Source of the DNA: Bacteroidota bacterium
Lineage (GTDB): Bacteria > Bacteroidota > Bacteroidia > J057 > JADKCL01
NCBI GenBank assembly: GCA_016718825.1
Contig: JADKCL010000016.1
Location: 1-64,000, forward strand
Reading direction: 5' to 3'
Length of the DNA stretch: 64,000 bases
Part shown: in pieces, positions 20,029-28,680 of the stretch
Layout of the letters: each line of letters starts with the position of its first letter
How positions within the stretch are numbered: the first letter of the stretch is position 1
The notes under the pieces: generated by a model
What the model was told of the DNA's origin: nothing
The model's database searches: none
Seen by the model: the letters and a program-made list of their open reading frames with translations, nothing else
Made by a program: the position numbers and the translations under genes

Positions 20029-21573
20029 TTGAAATTCACTGAGTTTGGTCTCCATGAGGAGATCTTAATGGGCCTTCGGGATATGGGCTTTGAAAATGCG
20101 ACACCTGTCCAAGAACAGGCGATCCCGATTATTTTGGAAGGCAATGACCTGATTGCCTGCGCACAGACCGGAACCGGCAAAACCGCAGCCTTTTTGATTC
20201 CTACGATCGACATTCTCGACGATGTCCCCGGAGGTCATATCAAATGTTTGATCCTCTGCCCCACCCGCGAGCTTGCCGTTCAAATTGACAAGGAGTGTGA
20301 AGGTCTCGCCTACCATTCCTACGTGAGCTCCTTTCCCGTTTATGGCGGCAATAAGGGCGGCGATGACTTTGGAAGGCAAAAATCTGCGTTTACCCAAGGT
20401 GCCGACATCGTGGTCGCCACTCCAGGACGTTTGTTGCAGCATATCGGATTGGGCTACGTCGACCTGAGCAAGGTGGAATTCCTGATTCTAGACGAAGCCG
20501 ACCGCATGCTTGACATGGGCTTTATCCTCGATATTCAGCGCATCATCTCCTATATTCCGCAGGATCGGCAAACCTTGCTTTTTTCAGCAACAATGCCGCC
20601 CAAAATCAGGGAGTTTGCCAGCGAAATCCTTAAAAATCCAAAGCAAATCAGCCTGAAGGTTTCGAAGCCAGCCGAAGGGATCACACAATCTGCCTATTGC
20701 GTGTACGACGAGCAAAAGGTTCCGCTTGTTTGCCACCTGATGAAGGAAAAACAAGTCGAAAGCGTGATCATTTTCTGTTCGCGCAAGACCTCCGTGGACC
20801 GCATCGTGCGTGCGCTTGTTTCACAAGGACTTGATGCGCGTGGAATGCACAGCGACCGTGACCAAAATGAACGCGAGACCATTGTCAATGACTTCAAAAA
20901 CAGGAAATTCCCTGTCATGGTCGCCACCGACATCATGTCGCGCGGCATTGACATCGATGGCTTGAGCCACGTAATCAACTATGACGTTCCGCCAGATCCG
21001 GAAGACTACGTTCACCGGATTGGTCGCACAGCCCGTGCCGATGCAAAAGGCGAGGCGATCACATTCATCAATGAAGACGACATGATGCGCTTTGGCCGCA
21101 TCGAGAAGCTCATCGAGCGGGAATTGCCCAAAATTGCGCTCCCGGGCGGATTCAAGGACGGTCCTGAGTACAATCCAAAGGCCGGAGGCCGCGGTGGATT
21201 TGGAGGAGGCGGTGGTCGCAGCGGCGGCGGAGGATTTTCGAAAGGCCGAGGTGGTGCACCTCAAGGTCGCGGTGGAGCGCCTCAAGGACGTGGCGGACAG
21301 CAAGGCAAGGGTCCGCAAGGGCACGCGCATACGCATGGCCGGGGAAACAAGCCGGTCGTTGACAGAGACATCACAGCACCCGATGCCAAGACGGTTCAGC
21401 CGCCACGCCCACCCAAACCCGTTCAAAATGCTCCGGTAAATCAGCCGACCGGGCCTCAGGAAACTGGCGGTGAAGCACCCAAAAAGAAGAAGAAAAACGT
21501 GCGTTGGCGGAAAAAGGGTGCCGAAGGCGGGAATCCAGGTAGCGGAACCCCTCCTGTTGCGGGTGGGGAGTGA
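20029..21573 (+). CDS. DEAD-box ATP-dependent RNA helicase with RGG-rich tail
   Basis: Unwinds RNA duplexes in ribosome assembly or mRNA turnover. The motifs run in order: Q motif (ATPVQEQAIP), Walker A (AQTGTGKT), PTRELAVQ, TPGRLLQ, DEAD (LDEADRMLD), SAT (FSATMPP), ATDIMSRGID and HRIGRTAR. The core ends near residue 375. A low-complexity Gly/Arg/Gln tail with repeated GGAPQGRGG units and a final Lys-rich stretch then runs to residue 514, as in many Bacteroidota RhlE-like helicases; it probably binds RNA. No ATG fits the N-terminus; a TTG at 20029 gives the expected MKFTEFGL. A near-match AAATTTTG lies 7 nt upstream, suggesting a leaderless mRNA. Confidence 0.92.
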   Translation: MKFTEFGLHEEILMGLRDMGFENATPVQEQAIPIILEGNDLIACAQTGTGKTAAFLIPTIDILDDVPGGHIKCLILCPTRELAVQIDKECEGLAYHSYVSSFPVYGGNKGGDDFGRQKSAFTQGADIVVATPGRLLQHIGLGYVDLSKVEFLILDEADRMLDMGFILDIQRIISYIPQDRQTLLFSATMPPKIREFASEILKNPKQISLKVSKPAEGITQSAYCVYDEQKVPLVCHLMKEKQVESVIIFCSRKTSVDRIVRALVSQGLDARGMHSDRDQNERETIVNDFKNRKFPVMVATDIMSRGIDIDGLSHVINYDVPPDPEDYVHRIGRTARADAKGEAITFINEDDMMRFGRIEKLIERELPKIALPGGFKDGPEYNPKAGGRGGFGGGGGRSGGGGFSKGRGGAPQGRGGAPQGRGGQQGKGPQGHAHTHGRGNKPVVDRDITAPDAKTVQPPRPPKPVQNAPVNQPTGPQETGGEAPKKKKKNVRWRKKGAEGGNPGSGTPPVAGGE

Positions 21574-21602
21574 ATTTGAAGGGATAGGCTCCTGATTTTC
21601 GG

Positions 21603-21610
21603 TACTTTTG
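21603..21610 (+). promoter_or_regulatory. TACTTTTG promoter box 5 nt before the gene at 21616
   Basis: Exact TAnnTTTG match. It continues as TTTGAATCCATG, the same 12 bases seen at the TonB-receptor gene start on the other strand (25556-25567). Confidence 0.55.
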
Positions 21611-21615
21611 AATCC

Positions 21616-22948
21616 ATGAAATCTTCGGCGCGCAACGTGGCGGCGATGACCCTGCTGGGAGTATTCGCTGCAATGACATTAGCTACTTGTCTTCGCGCGG
21701 CCGGGGGGGGGCGGGGCCCCCCTTTTCGGGGACAAAAGCGGGGGGGGGGGCTCACTTTTGGGCCACAAAAGGTGGGGCGGCGGGGGGGGGGGGGGGGCCC
21801 CCCTCGGGCGGGGGTCCGGGGGGGCGACGCTTAACCCCAAAAAGGTTGGGGTGGTTCCGACCAACAATGGCCGTGACCCGCTCCGACTGGATCAGATCAA
21901 GCTCCCTCCTGGTTTCAAAATCGATGTATTCGCTGAAAATGTGAACAATGCCCGGTCACTTTGCCAAGGAACCAAAGGCACAATCTTTGTCGGGACGCGC
22001 AAGGCTGGCAATGTCTATGCAATCGAAGACAAAAACGGGGATTTCAAAGCCGATAAAATCCATACGCTGGCGACGGGAATGAATATGCCGAATGGCGTGG
22101 CTTTCAGGGATGGCGCCTTGTTTGTGGCAGAAGTGAATCGGATCATTCGATACGACAACATTGAAGCACAATTGTCGTCACCTCCAAAGCCCGTAGTCGT
22201 GAACGACGATTTTCCAACTGATGAGCATCACGGCTGGAAATACATCGCATTCGGGCCGGATGGGAAACTCTATGTTCCCGTCGGCGCGCCCTGCAACATC
22301 TGCGAACGGTTGGACAATCCGCAGTATGCAAGCATGATGCGCATGAATCCTGACGGCTCCAATTTAGAAGTATTTGCAAGCGGCATCCGCAATTCGGTCG
22401 GATTTGCCTGGCACCCGACAACCAAGGAACTCTGGTTTACCGACAATGGCCGCGATTGGCTCGGAGACGATGCCCCCAATGACGAATTGAACCATGCCCC
22501 CAAGCAGGGCTTGCACTTTGGCTATCCCTATTGCCATGCCGGCTACGTTCTTGATCCGAAATTGGGCGAAGGCAAGAAGTGCAGTGACTACGTTGCGCCT
22601 GCGCAGCGTCTGGGGGCGCACGTCGCCTCCTTGGGAATGCTGTTTTATACTGGGTCGATGTTCCCCAAGGAATACCAAAACCGCATTTTCATTTGTGAGC
22701 ATGGTTCCTGGAATCGCAAAGTGCCCGATGGCTATCGGGTTACCACTGTCACATTGGACGGAAACAAATCCACTGCCTATCAGCCATTTGCGACTGGATG
22801 GTTGCAGGAAAAGTCGAGCTGGGGAAAATCTGAAAACAAGGAACCCTGGGGCAGGCCGGTCGCTTTGCTACAACTCGCCGACGGCAGTCTGCTGGTTTCC
22901 GACGACCAAGCCGATATGATTTACCGGATCAGCTACAAAGCCAATTAA
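21616..22948 (+). CDS. PQQ-dependent sugar dehydrogenase (glucose/sorbosone dehydrogenase fold), G-run corrupted near the start
   Basis: A periplasmic or surface six-bladed propeller enzyme that oxidises sugars with PQQ. Family landmarks are LPPGFKIDVFAENV, GTRKAGNVYAIED, HGWKYIAFGPDGKLYVPVGAPCNICE, GIRNSVGFAWHP, LWFTDNGRDWLGDDAPNDELN and a final VSDDQADMIYRISY. The start at 21616 opens a signal peptide (MKSSARNVAAMTLLGVFAAM) with a possible lipobox (LATC). The body lies in a different frame beginning near 21835. Between them, 21702-21832 is a block of G and C runs, so the frame change there is almost certainly a sequence error. The mature N-terminus of some 20-40 residues is unreadable. It converges on the TonB-receptor gene. 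Confidence 0.85.
21702..21832. other. Runaway G/C homopolymer block inside a gene (probable artefact)
   Basis: About 130 bases dominated by G runs of 5-16 with a few C runs, between a normal signal-peptide sequence and a normal mature domain. It shifts the frame of the dehydrogenase gene. The surrounding DNA is of ordinary composition. A real Gly-rich linker or G-quadruplex element cannot be excluded, but the run lengths and the lost frame favour failed base calling. Confidence 0.7.
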
Positions 22949-22960
22949 TTCGGATCCGAA

Positions 22961-25558
22961 TCAGAATCGTGCAATCAAACGCAGGTTCAACAGGCGTGCA
23001 GACAGGTAGTTGGGTACTCCAAACTGGTTGTTGAAGACGTCCTTGATCCAAACGTAGGAAACGGTGTTGGCGCGTTGGAAGATGTTGAAGATCTCCAAGG
23101 AGATCCACAATGTCTCAACGGCAAATTTTTTGTCGCGACGCTCGGCAATGGAATTGATCAGGATGACCCGGGAAAATCCGAGATCGACCCGCTGGTAGGA
23201 AGGATATTGGAAAACGGTACGATTCTCGAGCACGCGCGGCGGTCCAAACCGTAAGCCTGATCCGTAAACGAAGTTGATATGTGCTTTGTAATTGGGATTG
23301 ATCGGCAATTCGTCCTGGAAAAACATGGAGAATTGAAACCGCTGGTCGGTTGGTCGAGGTCTATATCCTTGGTTGAGTTCAAGCACCTTTTCCTGCGTAC
23401 GCAGGACACCCAATGTCATCCAGCTGTCGACGCCTTTGATAAACTGCCCCGTCACGCGGGTGTCGATGCCGTAGGCGTAGCCATTGGCATGGTATTCAGG
23501 ATAGTATCTGATTCGCACGTTGTCCACTTCGTACGGGACAAGGTTGGTTAAATATTTGTAGTAGCCTTCGGCAGCAAATTTGAAGAAACGCCCCCAGATA
23601 TTGAACAGATAATCTCCACCTGCGATGGCGTGGTAGCTCGTTTGTGCACCGCGATCGGTGTAAAGCGTTCCGTCAAAATCACGTATTTCTCGGTAAAATA
23701 CAGGCTGCTGATAAATTCCCGCGGCAAAACGCAGTTGATAACGCCTTTTGTCTCCACGTGCATATTGAGATTCGTCCATCGGGCTCGTGCTCGAATCGCT
23801 TGTTTCTGAGCTAGAACTTGGATCGATCACAAATTGCACACGCGGCGCAAATAGAAACTGACCATTTAAGTCATTGTAAATCGCCCTTGCGCCCAATACA
23901 ATTCGCTTGGAATTGTCGCGGCTGATTTTCCAATAATCCTGAATAAAGGCCTTGTAGAGGTTGCTTGTGACATGGTTGTCATACCGAAAGGATTCATCCA
24001 CGACAAAATACCCTGAGCTATCGGTGCCATTCCATTCTTGGATGTGGTCATCAATGATCTGCCTTTGTGCCCGCAGGCCCCAGGTGATTTTGTGCTTGTA
24101 ATTCTTCCCCGGAAACCAGTCTCCTCTTTGCTCCAAGGCCAGAACCGTTCCCTCAAGGTAGTTGCGTCCATGACGGTAGAAGGTTCCGATTCCCCGGTCA
24201 AACACCGTCTCGTTATAGCCTTCCGAACCAAAGTTCGTATTCACATCACTCAAGAAATAGCCGCCTTCGACCTCAAACAGCTCCGCTTCCACAGTGCGAA
24301 ATGCAGTTGCAATGTATTTGATCCTCAGCTTCGTAGATGGTCGATGTTCAACCACCAATGCACCTAAGCCCGTGCCGTATGCCGAAATGTCTTGCCCTTC
24401 AAAAGCGACGCTCAGGCGCAACACATTTTGAACCGTGCCAAAGGAAGTTTCACGCGAAACGGGCGTAAAGACATACTCATTACTGGCAAAATTGTAAAAC
24501 AAGGAAATGCGAAGGCGCTCTTTGTTCAAGTAGATCGTATCGGTAGACCCGTCGTTGCGGTCGCGCGTCTTGAAGGTGCGCAGCGCATGCTTGGGTGCAA
24601 AGGTCAGCATTCCTTGGACGTCGGTGAAGCGCGGTTTGTATTCGCCTTTGGTATCCAAACTGCTGAGCACATAGCTTGGCGTAAACCGTCGGAATCCCAT
24701 GAGGTAAGTGAATCGGCCAGCGACCATCTCCTCTCCTTGATCCTGCCCCTCTTTCGCTTTCCGCAATTTCTGAATTTCCCCTTCGATGTTGAAGTTCTGA
24801 TTCAGGATTCCCAATTCGACGGAACCATGCAGCGCCTCGGGATCCGTGTAGGTCACATCCAATACCGACGAAAGTTTGTCGCCGTATTTCGCTTGAAATC
24901 CGCCGCTGCTGAACCCAACGTCGCTTGCCAAATTCGGATTCACGAAGCTGAGTCCTTCCTGTTGTCCTGTGCGAATCAAAATCGGCCTATATACCTCGAT
25001 GTCATTGACATAGACGAGGTTTTCGTCGAAGTTCCCACCACGCACACGGTATTGCGAACTCAATTCATTGTTGACCTGTACGCCAAACGCCAAGGAACCT
25101 AGACGACTTGTCAAGTCACTTTTGAACCCCGGAATGGTCGTAACACGCTTGGGATCAATGGGAATTGTATGGCTCCCAACATTGTCGGGATTTTCCTTGT
25201 CAGTCGCATCTTGGTTATTGGTAATCTGTACATCTCCCAGTGAGTAGCGATCCCCCAAATTGATGTACCGATTGAGTGTTTCCGAGGGAGCGAGCTGGAT
25301 TTCCTCCCGCCGCGCCTTGAAATTGGGGTGGGTATAATCCACAAAATGTTTCCCCGGCGGAAGTTTCAGCTCATAATCGCCTTGTCCATCGGTATAAACA
25401 GGTCCGGCCACGCCCTTGACTTGCACCTTGACGCTATCCAAAATGCGTCCATAGCTGTCGCGCACCTTCCCGCGAATGGTCGCAGTCTGCCCCGAAACCA
25501 GTGCAGGTATCAAAAAAAGCCCGAGTACAAGGAATAAACCTACAAGTTGCCTTCGCAT
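22961..25558 (-). CDS. TonB-dependent receptor with N-terminal carboxypeptidase-regulatory-like domain
   Basis: An outer-membrane transporter driven by TonB; the substrate is unknown. A signal peptide (RRQLVGLFLVLGLFLIPALVSG) is followed by a carboxypeptidase-D-like domain (ATIRGKVRDSYGRILDSVKVQV, residues about 25-105). Next comes a plug domain (SQYRVRGGNFDENLVYVNDIEV, about 170-270) and then a beta-barrel to residue 865 ending in an aromatic residue (LNLRLIARF), as expected for Bam insertion. The start at 25558 is preferred to 25585 because it opens the signal peptide and lies 5 nt after a TATCTTTG box. No SusD partner is adjacent, so it is not a typical polysaccharide-utilisation locus. 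Confidence 0.9.
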   Translation of the reverse strand: MRRQLVGLFLVLGLFLIPALVSGQTATIRGKVRDSYGRILDSVKVQVKGVAGPVYTDGQGDYELKLPPGKHFVDYTHPNFKARREEIQLAPSETLNRYINLGDRYSLGDVQITNNQDATDKENPDNVGSHTIPIDPKRVTTIPGFKSDLTSRLGSLAFGVQVNNELSSQYRVRGGNFDENLVYVNDIEVYRPILIRTGQQEGLSFVNPNLASDVGFSSGGFQAKYGDKLSSVLDVTYTDPEALHGSVELGILNQNFNIEGEIQKLRKAKEGQDQGEEMVAGRFTYLMGFRRFTPSYVLSSLDTKGEYKPRFTDVQGMLTFAPKHALRTFKTRDRNDGSTDTIYLNKERLRISLFYNFASNEYVFTPVSRETSFGTVQNVLRLSVAFEGQDISAYGTGLGALVVEHRPSTKLRIKYIATAFRTVEAELFEVEGGYFLSDVNTNFGSEGYNETVFDRGIGTFYRHGRNYLEGTVLALEQRGDWFPGKNYKHKITWGLRAQRQIIDDHIQEWNGTDSSGYFVVDESFRYDNHVTSNLYKAFIQDYWKISRDNSKRIVLGARAIYNDLNGQFLFAPRVQFVIDPSSSSETSDSSTSPMDESQYARGDKRRYQLRFAAGIYQQPVFYREIRDFDGTLYTDRGAQTSYHAIAGGDYLFNIWGRFFKFAAEGYYKYLTNLVPYEVDNVRIRYYPEYHANGYAYGIDTRVTGQFIKGVDSWMTLGVLRTQEKVLELNQGYRPRPTDQRFQFSMFFQDELPINPNYKAHINFVYGSGLRFGPPRVLENRTVFQYPSYQRVDLGFSRVILINSIAERRDKKFAVETLWISLEIFNIFQRANTVSYVWIKDVFNNQFGVPNYLSARLLNLRLIARF

Positions 25559-25563
25559 GGATT

Positions 25564-25571
25564 CAAAGATA
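25564..25571 (-). promoter_or_regulatory. TATCTTTG promoter box 5 nt before the TonB-receptor start
   Basis: Exact TAnnTTTG match with a TTG 18 bases upstream. It supports the 25558 start and predicts a leaderless mRNA. Confidence 0.6.
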
Positions 25572-25625
25572 AGAAAATGCCCCAAGGCTCAAGAGGCAAA
25601 AAAGAATGCATCGAATGAATGAATG

Positions 25626-25667
25626 GAGAATTGAGAATTGAGAATTGAGAATTGAGAACGGAGAATG
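25626..25667. repeat. Short tandem repeat, 7-bp unit gagaatt
   Basis: Four perfect copies of gagaatt (25626-25653) are followed by two degenerate copies (gagaacg, gagaatg). It lies between the TonB-receptor promoter region and the rpe 3' end. Downstream, 25739-25765 carries the complementary-looking ttctaattcttcatttctaa, so a stem could form across about 80 bases. Confidence 0.8.
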
Positions 25668-25762
25668 GAAAATAGTCTTTCAGCGAATCAATTTGCTTTG
25701 CACCTTTTGAGTTTCTTCATTTACAACGCTGAACTACATTTCTAATTCTTCATTTCTAATTT

Positions 25763-26431
25763 TCAGGCAAATTGATCGACACCGATGGTTTTCATCGTTT
25801 GAATCGTTGCTTTTGGATCGCCGGAGCCAAAAACGTAGTTGCCAGCGACCAATGCGTCAGCCCCTGCTTCATACAAACGCGCCGTGTTGCTTGCATTCAC
25901 GCCACCGTCGACCTCGATGAGGAAGCGGGCATTGGTCTGTTTGCGCATTTGGGAGAGGTGAATGACTTTGGAATAGGTACTTTCGATGAATTTCTGACCG
26001 CCAAATCCGGGATTGACAGACATGACCAATACCAAATCTACCAAGTCAATCACGTCGTGAATCAAGTCGATGGAAGTACCAGGATTTAATGCGAGTCCGG
26101 CATGCATGCCTGCGTCGCGAATCTGCCCAAGCAAGCGATGCAAATGGATAGCCCCCTCAAAATGAACCGTCAACATATCGGCTCCAGCCTCCTTGAAGTC
26201 TTTGACATATCGTCCGGGATCGGCAATCATCAAATGCACATCGAGCGGCTTGGTGGCGTGGCGCTTGATCGCGGACAAAACCGGCAAACCGAAAGAGATG
26301 TTGGGTACAAAAACGCCGTCCATGATATCGCAGTGAATCCAATCACATGCGCTGTCGTTCAGCATTTTAATGTCGCGCTCCAAATTGGCGAAGTCCGCAC
26401 TGAGGACGGATGGGGAAACGATGCGATTCAT
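25763..26431 (-). CDS. rpe: Ribulose-phosphate 3-epimerase
   Basis: Interconverts ribulose 5-phosphate and xylulose 5-phosphate in the pentose phosphate pathway. This is a TIM-barrel of 222 residues with the family motifs in order: SPSVLSADFANL, HCDIMDGVFVPNISFG, VHLMI, TVHFEGA, MSVNPGFGGQKFI, IEVDGGVN and the phosphate-binding ADALVAGNYVFG. The metal-binding His and Asp residues of HCDIMDG and VHLMI are present, as is the Asp of EVDGG. The ATG overlaps the hemB stop codon by four bases (ATGA), so the two genes are probably translationally coupled in one mRNA. Confidence 0.96.
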   Translation of the reverse strand: MNRIVSPSVLSADFANLERDIKMLNDSACDWIHCDIMDGVFVPNISFGLPVLSAIKRHATKPLDVHLMIADPGRYVKDFKEAGADMLTVHFEGAIHLHRLLGQIRDAGMHAGLALNPGTSIDLIHDVIDLVDLVLVMSVNPGFGGQKFIESTYSKVIHLSQMRKQTNARFLIEVDGGVNASNTARLYEAGADALVAGNYVFGSGDPKATIQTMKTIGVDQFA

Positions 26432-27408
26432 ATCTTGTTGTCTTTCAGGAGTTGGGCGTACTGTTTTGCAAAATAGGTGATCACAATGTCGGCACCGGCA
26501 CGGCGGATGCTCAAGAGCATTTCATGCATGACCGCTTTTTCGTCGAGCCATCCTTGCAGGGCGGCTGCCTTGCACATGGCGTACTCGCCGCTCACGTTGT
26601 AGGCAACGATGGGCAAGTCAAAATTGTCTTTGAGCAGGCGAATGACATCCAAATAGGCCAAGGCAGGCTTGACCATCAGGTAATCCGCGCCTTCGTCCAT
26701 GTCCAGTTGGGCTTCGATGACGGCTTCCCGGCGATTGGCAGGATCCATTTGATAGGTCTTTTTGTCGCCTGACTTCGGGGCCGAATCCAATGCGTCACGG
26801 AACGGGCCATAAAAGGCGGATGCATACTTGGCGGTATAGGCCATGATGCCGACGTTCGTATAACCCTCGTCGTCAAGGGCATCCCGCAAATAACCGACGC
26901 GTCCATCCATCATGTCAGACGGACCGATGATGTCGGCACCGGCAGCTGCCTGCGCGACGGCCATTTTGGCCAAAATGGGTAAAGTATCGTCGTTGATAAT
27001 CTGGCCATGACGCACCAAGCCATCGTGGCCATCGCTGCTATAAGGATCCATGGCCACGTCGGTGATCACGGTCGCCTCGGGAAACTTTTGCTTGATCTGA
27101 CGAATCGCATCCAGATAAAAATTCTGCGGATGCCAGCTGATGGTAGCATGCGGATCCTTTTGTTCCTCCTTGAATGCGGGGAACAAGATGAAATTGCTGA
27201 TTCCGAGGGCGAGGCACTCTTCGATTTCGAGGAGCATCTTGTCGGTGGTGTACCGGTAAATCCCAGGCATCGAAGCCACTTCAATGGCTTGGTTGCTGCC
27301 TTGGATCAAAAAAAACGGGTAAACCAATTGGTCGGGCGTGACACGCGTTTCGCGCACCATGGCCCGAATTGCCTTGGATTGGCGGTTTCTGCGGGGGCGA
27401 TGTAGCAT
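26428..27408 (-). CDS. hemB: Porphobilinogen synthase (delta-aminolevulinic acid dehydratase)
   Basis: Condenses two 5-aminolevulinate molecules to porphobilinogen in haem synthesis. At 326 residues it has the normal length. The two active-site lysines fall in MAYTAKYASAFYGPFRDA and YLMVKPALAYLDVI, and GPSDMMDGRVGYLRDAL is also present. The metal loop reads DVAMDPYSSDGHDGL, which lacks the three cysteines of the zinc type, so this is the magnesium-dependent class. The ATG follows a TAATTTTG promoter box after only 4 nt. It is the first gene of a two-gene unit with rpe. Confidence 0.96.
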   Translation of the reverse strand: MLHRPRRNRQSKAIRAMVRETRVTPDQLVYPFFLIQGSNQAIEVASMPGIYRYTTDKMLLEIEECLALGISNFILFPAFKEEQKDPHATISWHPQNFYLDAIRQIKQKFPEATVITDVAMDPYSSDGHDGLVRHGQIINDDTLPILAKMAVAQAAAGADIIGPSDMMDGRVGYLRDALDDEGYTNVGIMAYTAKYASAFYGPFRDALDSAPKSGDKKTYQMDPANRREAVIEAQLDMDEGADYLMVKPALAYLDVIRLLKDNFDLPIVAYNVSGEYAMCKAAALQGWLDEKAVMHEMLLSIRRAGADIVITYFAKQYAQLLKDNKI

Positions 27409-27412
27409 GGCG

Positions 27413-27443
27413 CAAAATTAGCCTCGAATGCCCAGAATCAAAA
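27413..27443 (-). promoter_or_regulatory. hemB-rpe promoter, TTTTG-N18-TAATTTTG
   Basis: The -7 box lies at 27413-27420 and the -33 TTTTG at 27439-27443. The sequence TAATTTTGCGCCATG from box to start codon is identical to that of mqnE, which suggests a shared layout for leaderless mRNA. Confidence 0.7.
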
Positions 27444-27540
27444 GGTAATTTGATGACATTCCGCCGTAAAAAGCCCTTCCCGCCACCGAATGGATGACAT
27501 CAAGTTCTTGAATGCCGAAACAAAATGCCGCGAAATGAAA

Positions 27541-27566
27541 AATGCGCCCGTTGAAAGGCGCATTCC
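27541..27566 (-). terminator. Rho-independent terminator after rpoD
   Basis: On the minus strand the stem AATGCGCC ... GGCGCATT (8 bp, 8-nt loop) is followed by a short T run. It lies 20-45 bases past the rpoD stop. Confidence 0.7.
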
Positions 27567-27587
27567 TCGATATCTTATCCGTAAAGC

Positions 27588-28454
27588 TTATCCAAGATAG
27601 GCCTTGAGGCCCTTGGAACGGCTTGTGTGGCGCAACCTGCGAATGGCTTTTTCCTTGATCTGACGCACACGCTCGCGGGTCAGGTCAAATTTTTCGCCGA
27701 TTTCTTCCAGTGTCAAGGAATGCTCGACACCGATCCCGAAATAGAGGCGGATGACTTCAGCTTCGCGTTGTGTGAGGGTGCTCAAGGCACGCTCCACTTC
27801 CTTGCTCAAGCTCTCGTTGATGAGGCCGCTGTCTGGATCCGGCTCTTCCTCATTTTCCAGCACGTCAAGCAGACGGTTTTCTTCGCCTTGCACGAGCGGG
27901 GCATCCATCGAAATGTGGCGGCCAGAGATTTTCAAGGTGTCTTGCACCTCGTTTTCGCTCATGCCCTCCAAAATCTCGGAGATCTCTTGTGGAGATGGTT
28001 CACGCTCAAATTCTTGTTCGAGCTTGGAGAAGGCTTTGCCGATTTTGTTCAGCGCGCCAACCCGGTTGAGGGGAAGACGCACGATACGGCTTTGCTCCGC
28101 GAGTGCTTGAAGAATGGACTGACGGATCCACCAAACGGCGTAGGAAATGAACTTAAAACCACGGGTTTCATCAAAGCGCTTTGCGGCCTTGATCAGACCA
28201 AGGTTTCCCTCATTGATCAAGTCACCCAGGCTAAGTCCCTGATTTTGATACTGCTTTGCCACTGACACCACAAACCTGAGGTTTGCTTTCGTCAGCTTTT
28301 CCAAAGCAGCTTGGTCACCCTCGCGGATCCTCCGCGCCAATTCTACTTCATCGTCAGGTGTAAGCAATTCTACCTTGCCGATTTCTTGCAGATACTTGTC
28401 CAGCGACTGTGATTCGCGGTTGGTAATCTGCTTACTGATCTTGAGCTGTCTCAT
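27588..28454 (-). CDS. rpoD: Primary RNA polymerase sigma factor (RpoD/SigA), Bacteroidota short form
   Basis: Directs RNA polymerase to housekeeping promoters, presumably the TAnnTTTG boxes seen throughout this window. It has 288 residues and lacks region 1.1 and the large non-conserved insertion, as in other Bacteroidota. Region 1.2 is QSLDKYLQEIGKVELL. Regions 2.1-2.4 include LINEGNLGLIKAAKRFDETRG and FISYAVWWIRQSI. Region 3 follows, and region 4.2 ends with LTLEEIGEKFDLTRERVRQI, the helix-turn-helix that reads the -33 element. It has its own promoter (28513-28543) and terminator, so it is a single-gene unit. Confidence 0.96.
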   Translation of the reverse strand: MRQLKISKQITNRESQSLDKYLQEIGKVELLTPDDEVELARRIREGDQAALEKLTKANLRFVVSVAKQYQNQGLSLGDLINEGNLGLIKAAKRFDETRGFKFISYAVWWIRQSILQALAEQSRIVRLPLNRVGALNKIGKAFSKLEQEFEREPSPQEISEILEGMSENEVQDTLKISGRHISMDAPLVQGEENRLLDVLENEEEPDPDSGLINESLSKEVERALSTLTQREAEVIRLYFGIGVEHSLTLEEIGEKFDLTRERVRQIKEKAIRRLRHTSRSKGLKAYLG

Positions 28455-28512
28455 TCGACGACTTACTTTCTTCTAAAAACGTGTTCCAAGGGTGATAGGC
28501 AACAAACCTGGG

Positions 28513-28543
28513 CAAACATAGGGAGAAAAACGGTGGTTTACAA
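28513..28543 (-). promoter_or_regulatory. rpoD promoter, TTG-N20-TATGTTTG
   Basis: TTG at 28541-28543 and an exact TATGTTTG at 28513-28520 on the minus strand, 58 nt before the ATG. Unlike several neighbours, rpoD has a true 5' leader. Confidence 0.7.
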
Positions 28544-28558
28544 TCTGCTCCAAGCCAT

Positions 28559-28606
28559 AAAAAACTCTCGGAAGCCGACAATTTAGCCGACTTCCGAGGT
28601 TTTTTT
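28559..28606 (-). terminator. Strong terminator after the universal stress gene
   Basis: A 13-bp stem (CTCGGAAGUCGGC with GUCGGCUUCCGAG, two G-U pairs on the minus strand) and a 6-nt loop, then a T6 tract. The other strand also ends in seven T, so it may work in both directions. Confidence 0.85.
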
Positions 28607-28680
28607 CGTGTCTGCAAGCAAACACCGTGTATCGTAGCAAGTTGAAACCTGACTTTCCGATCTGCCAGGGTCACTTTGAA

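Noticed and set aside
21679..21944. Gly/Pro-rich frames in the G-run block
   Set aside because: Products of homopolymers; the true gene is read from its flanks.
25626..25667. CRISPR array
   Set aside because: The repeats are 7 bp in direct tandem without spacers, and no cas gene is near.
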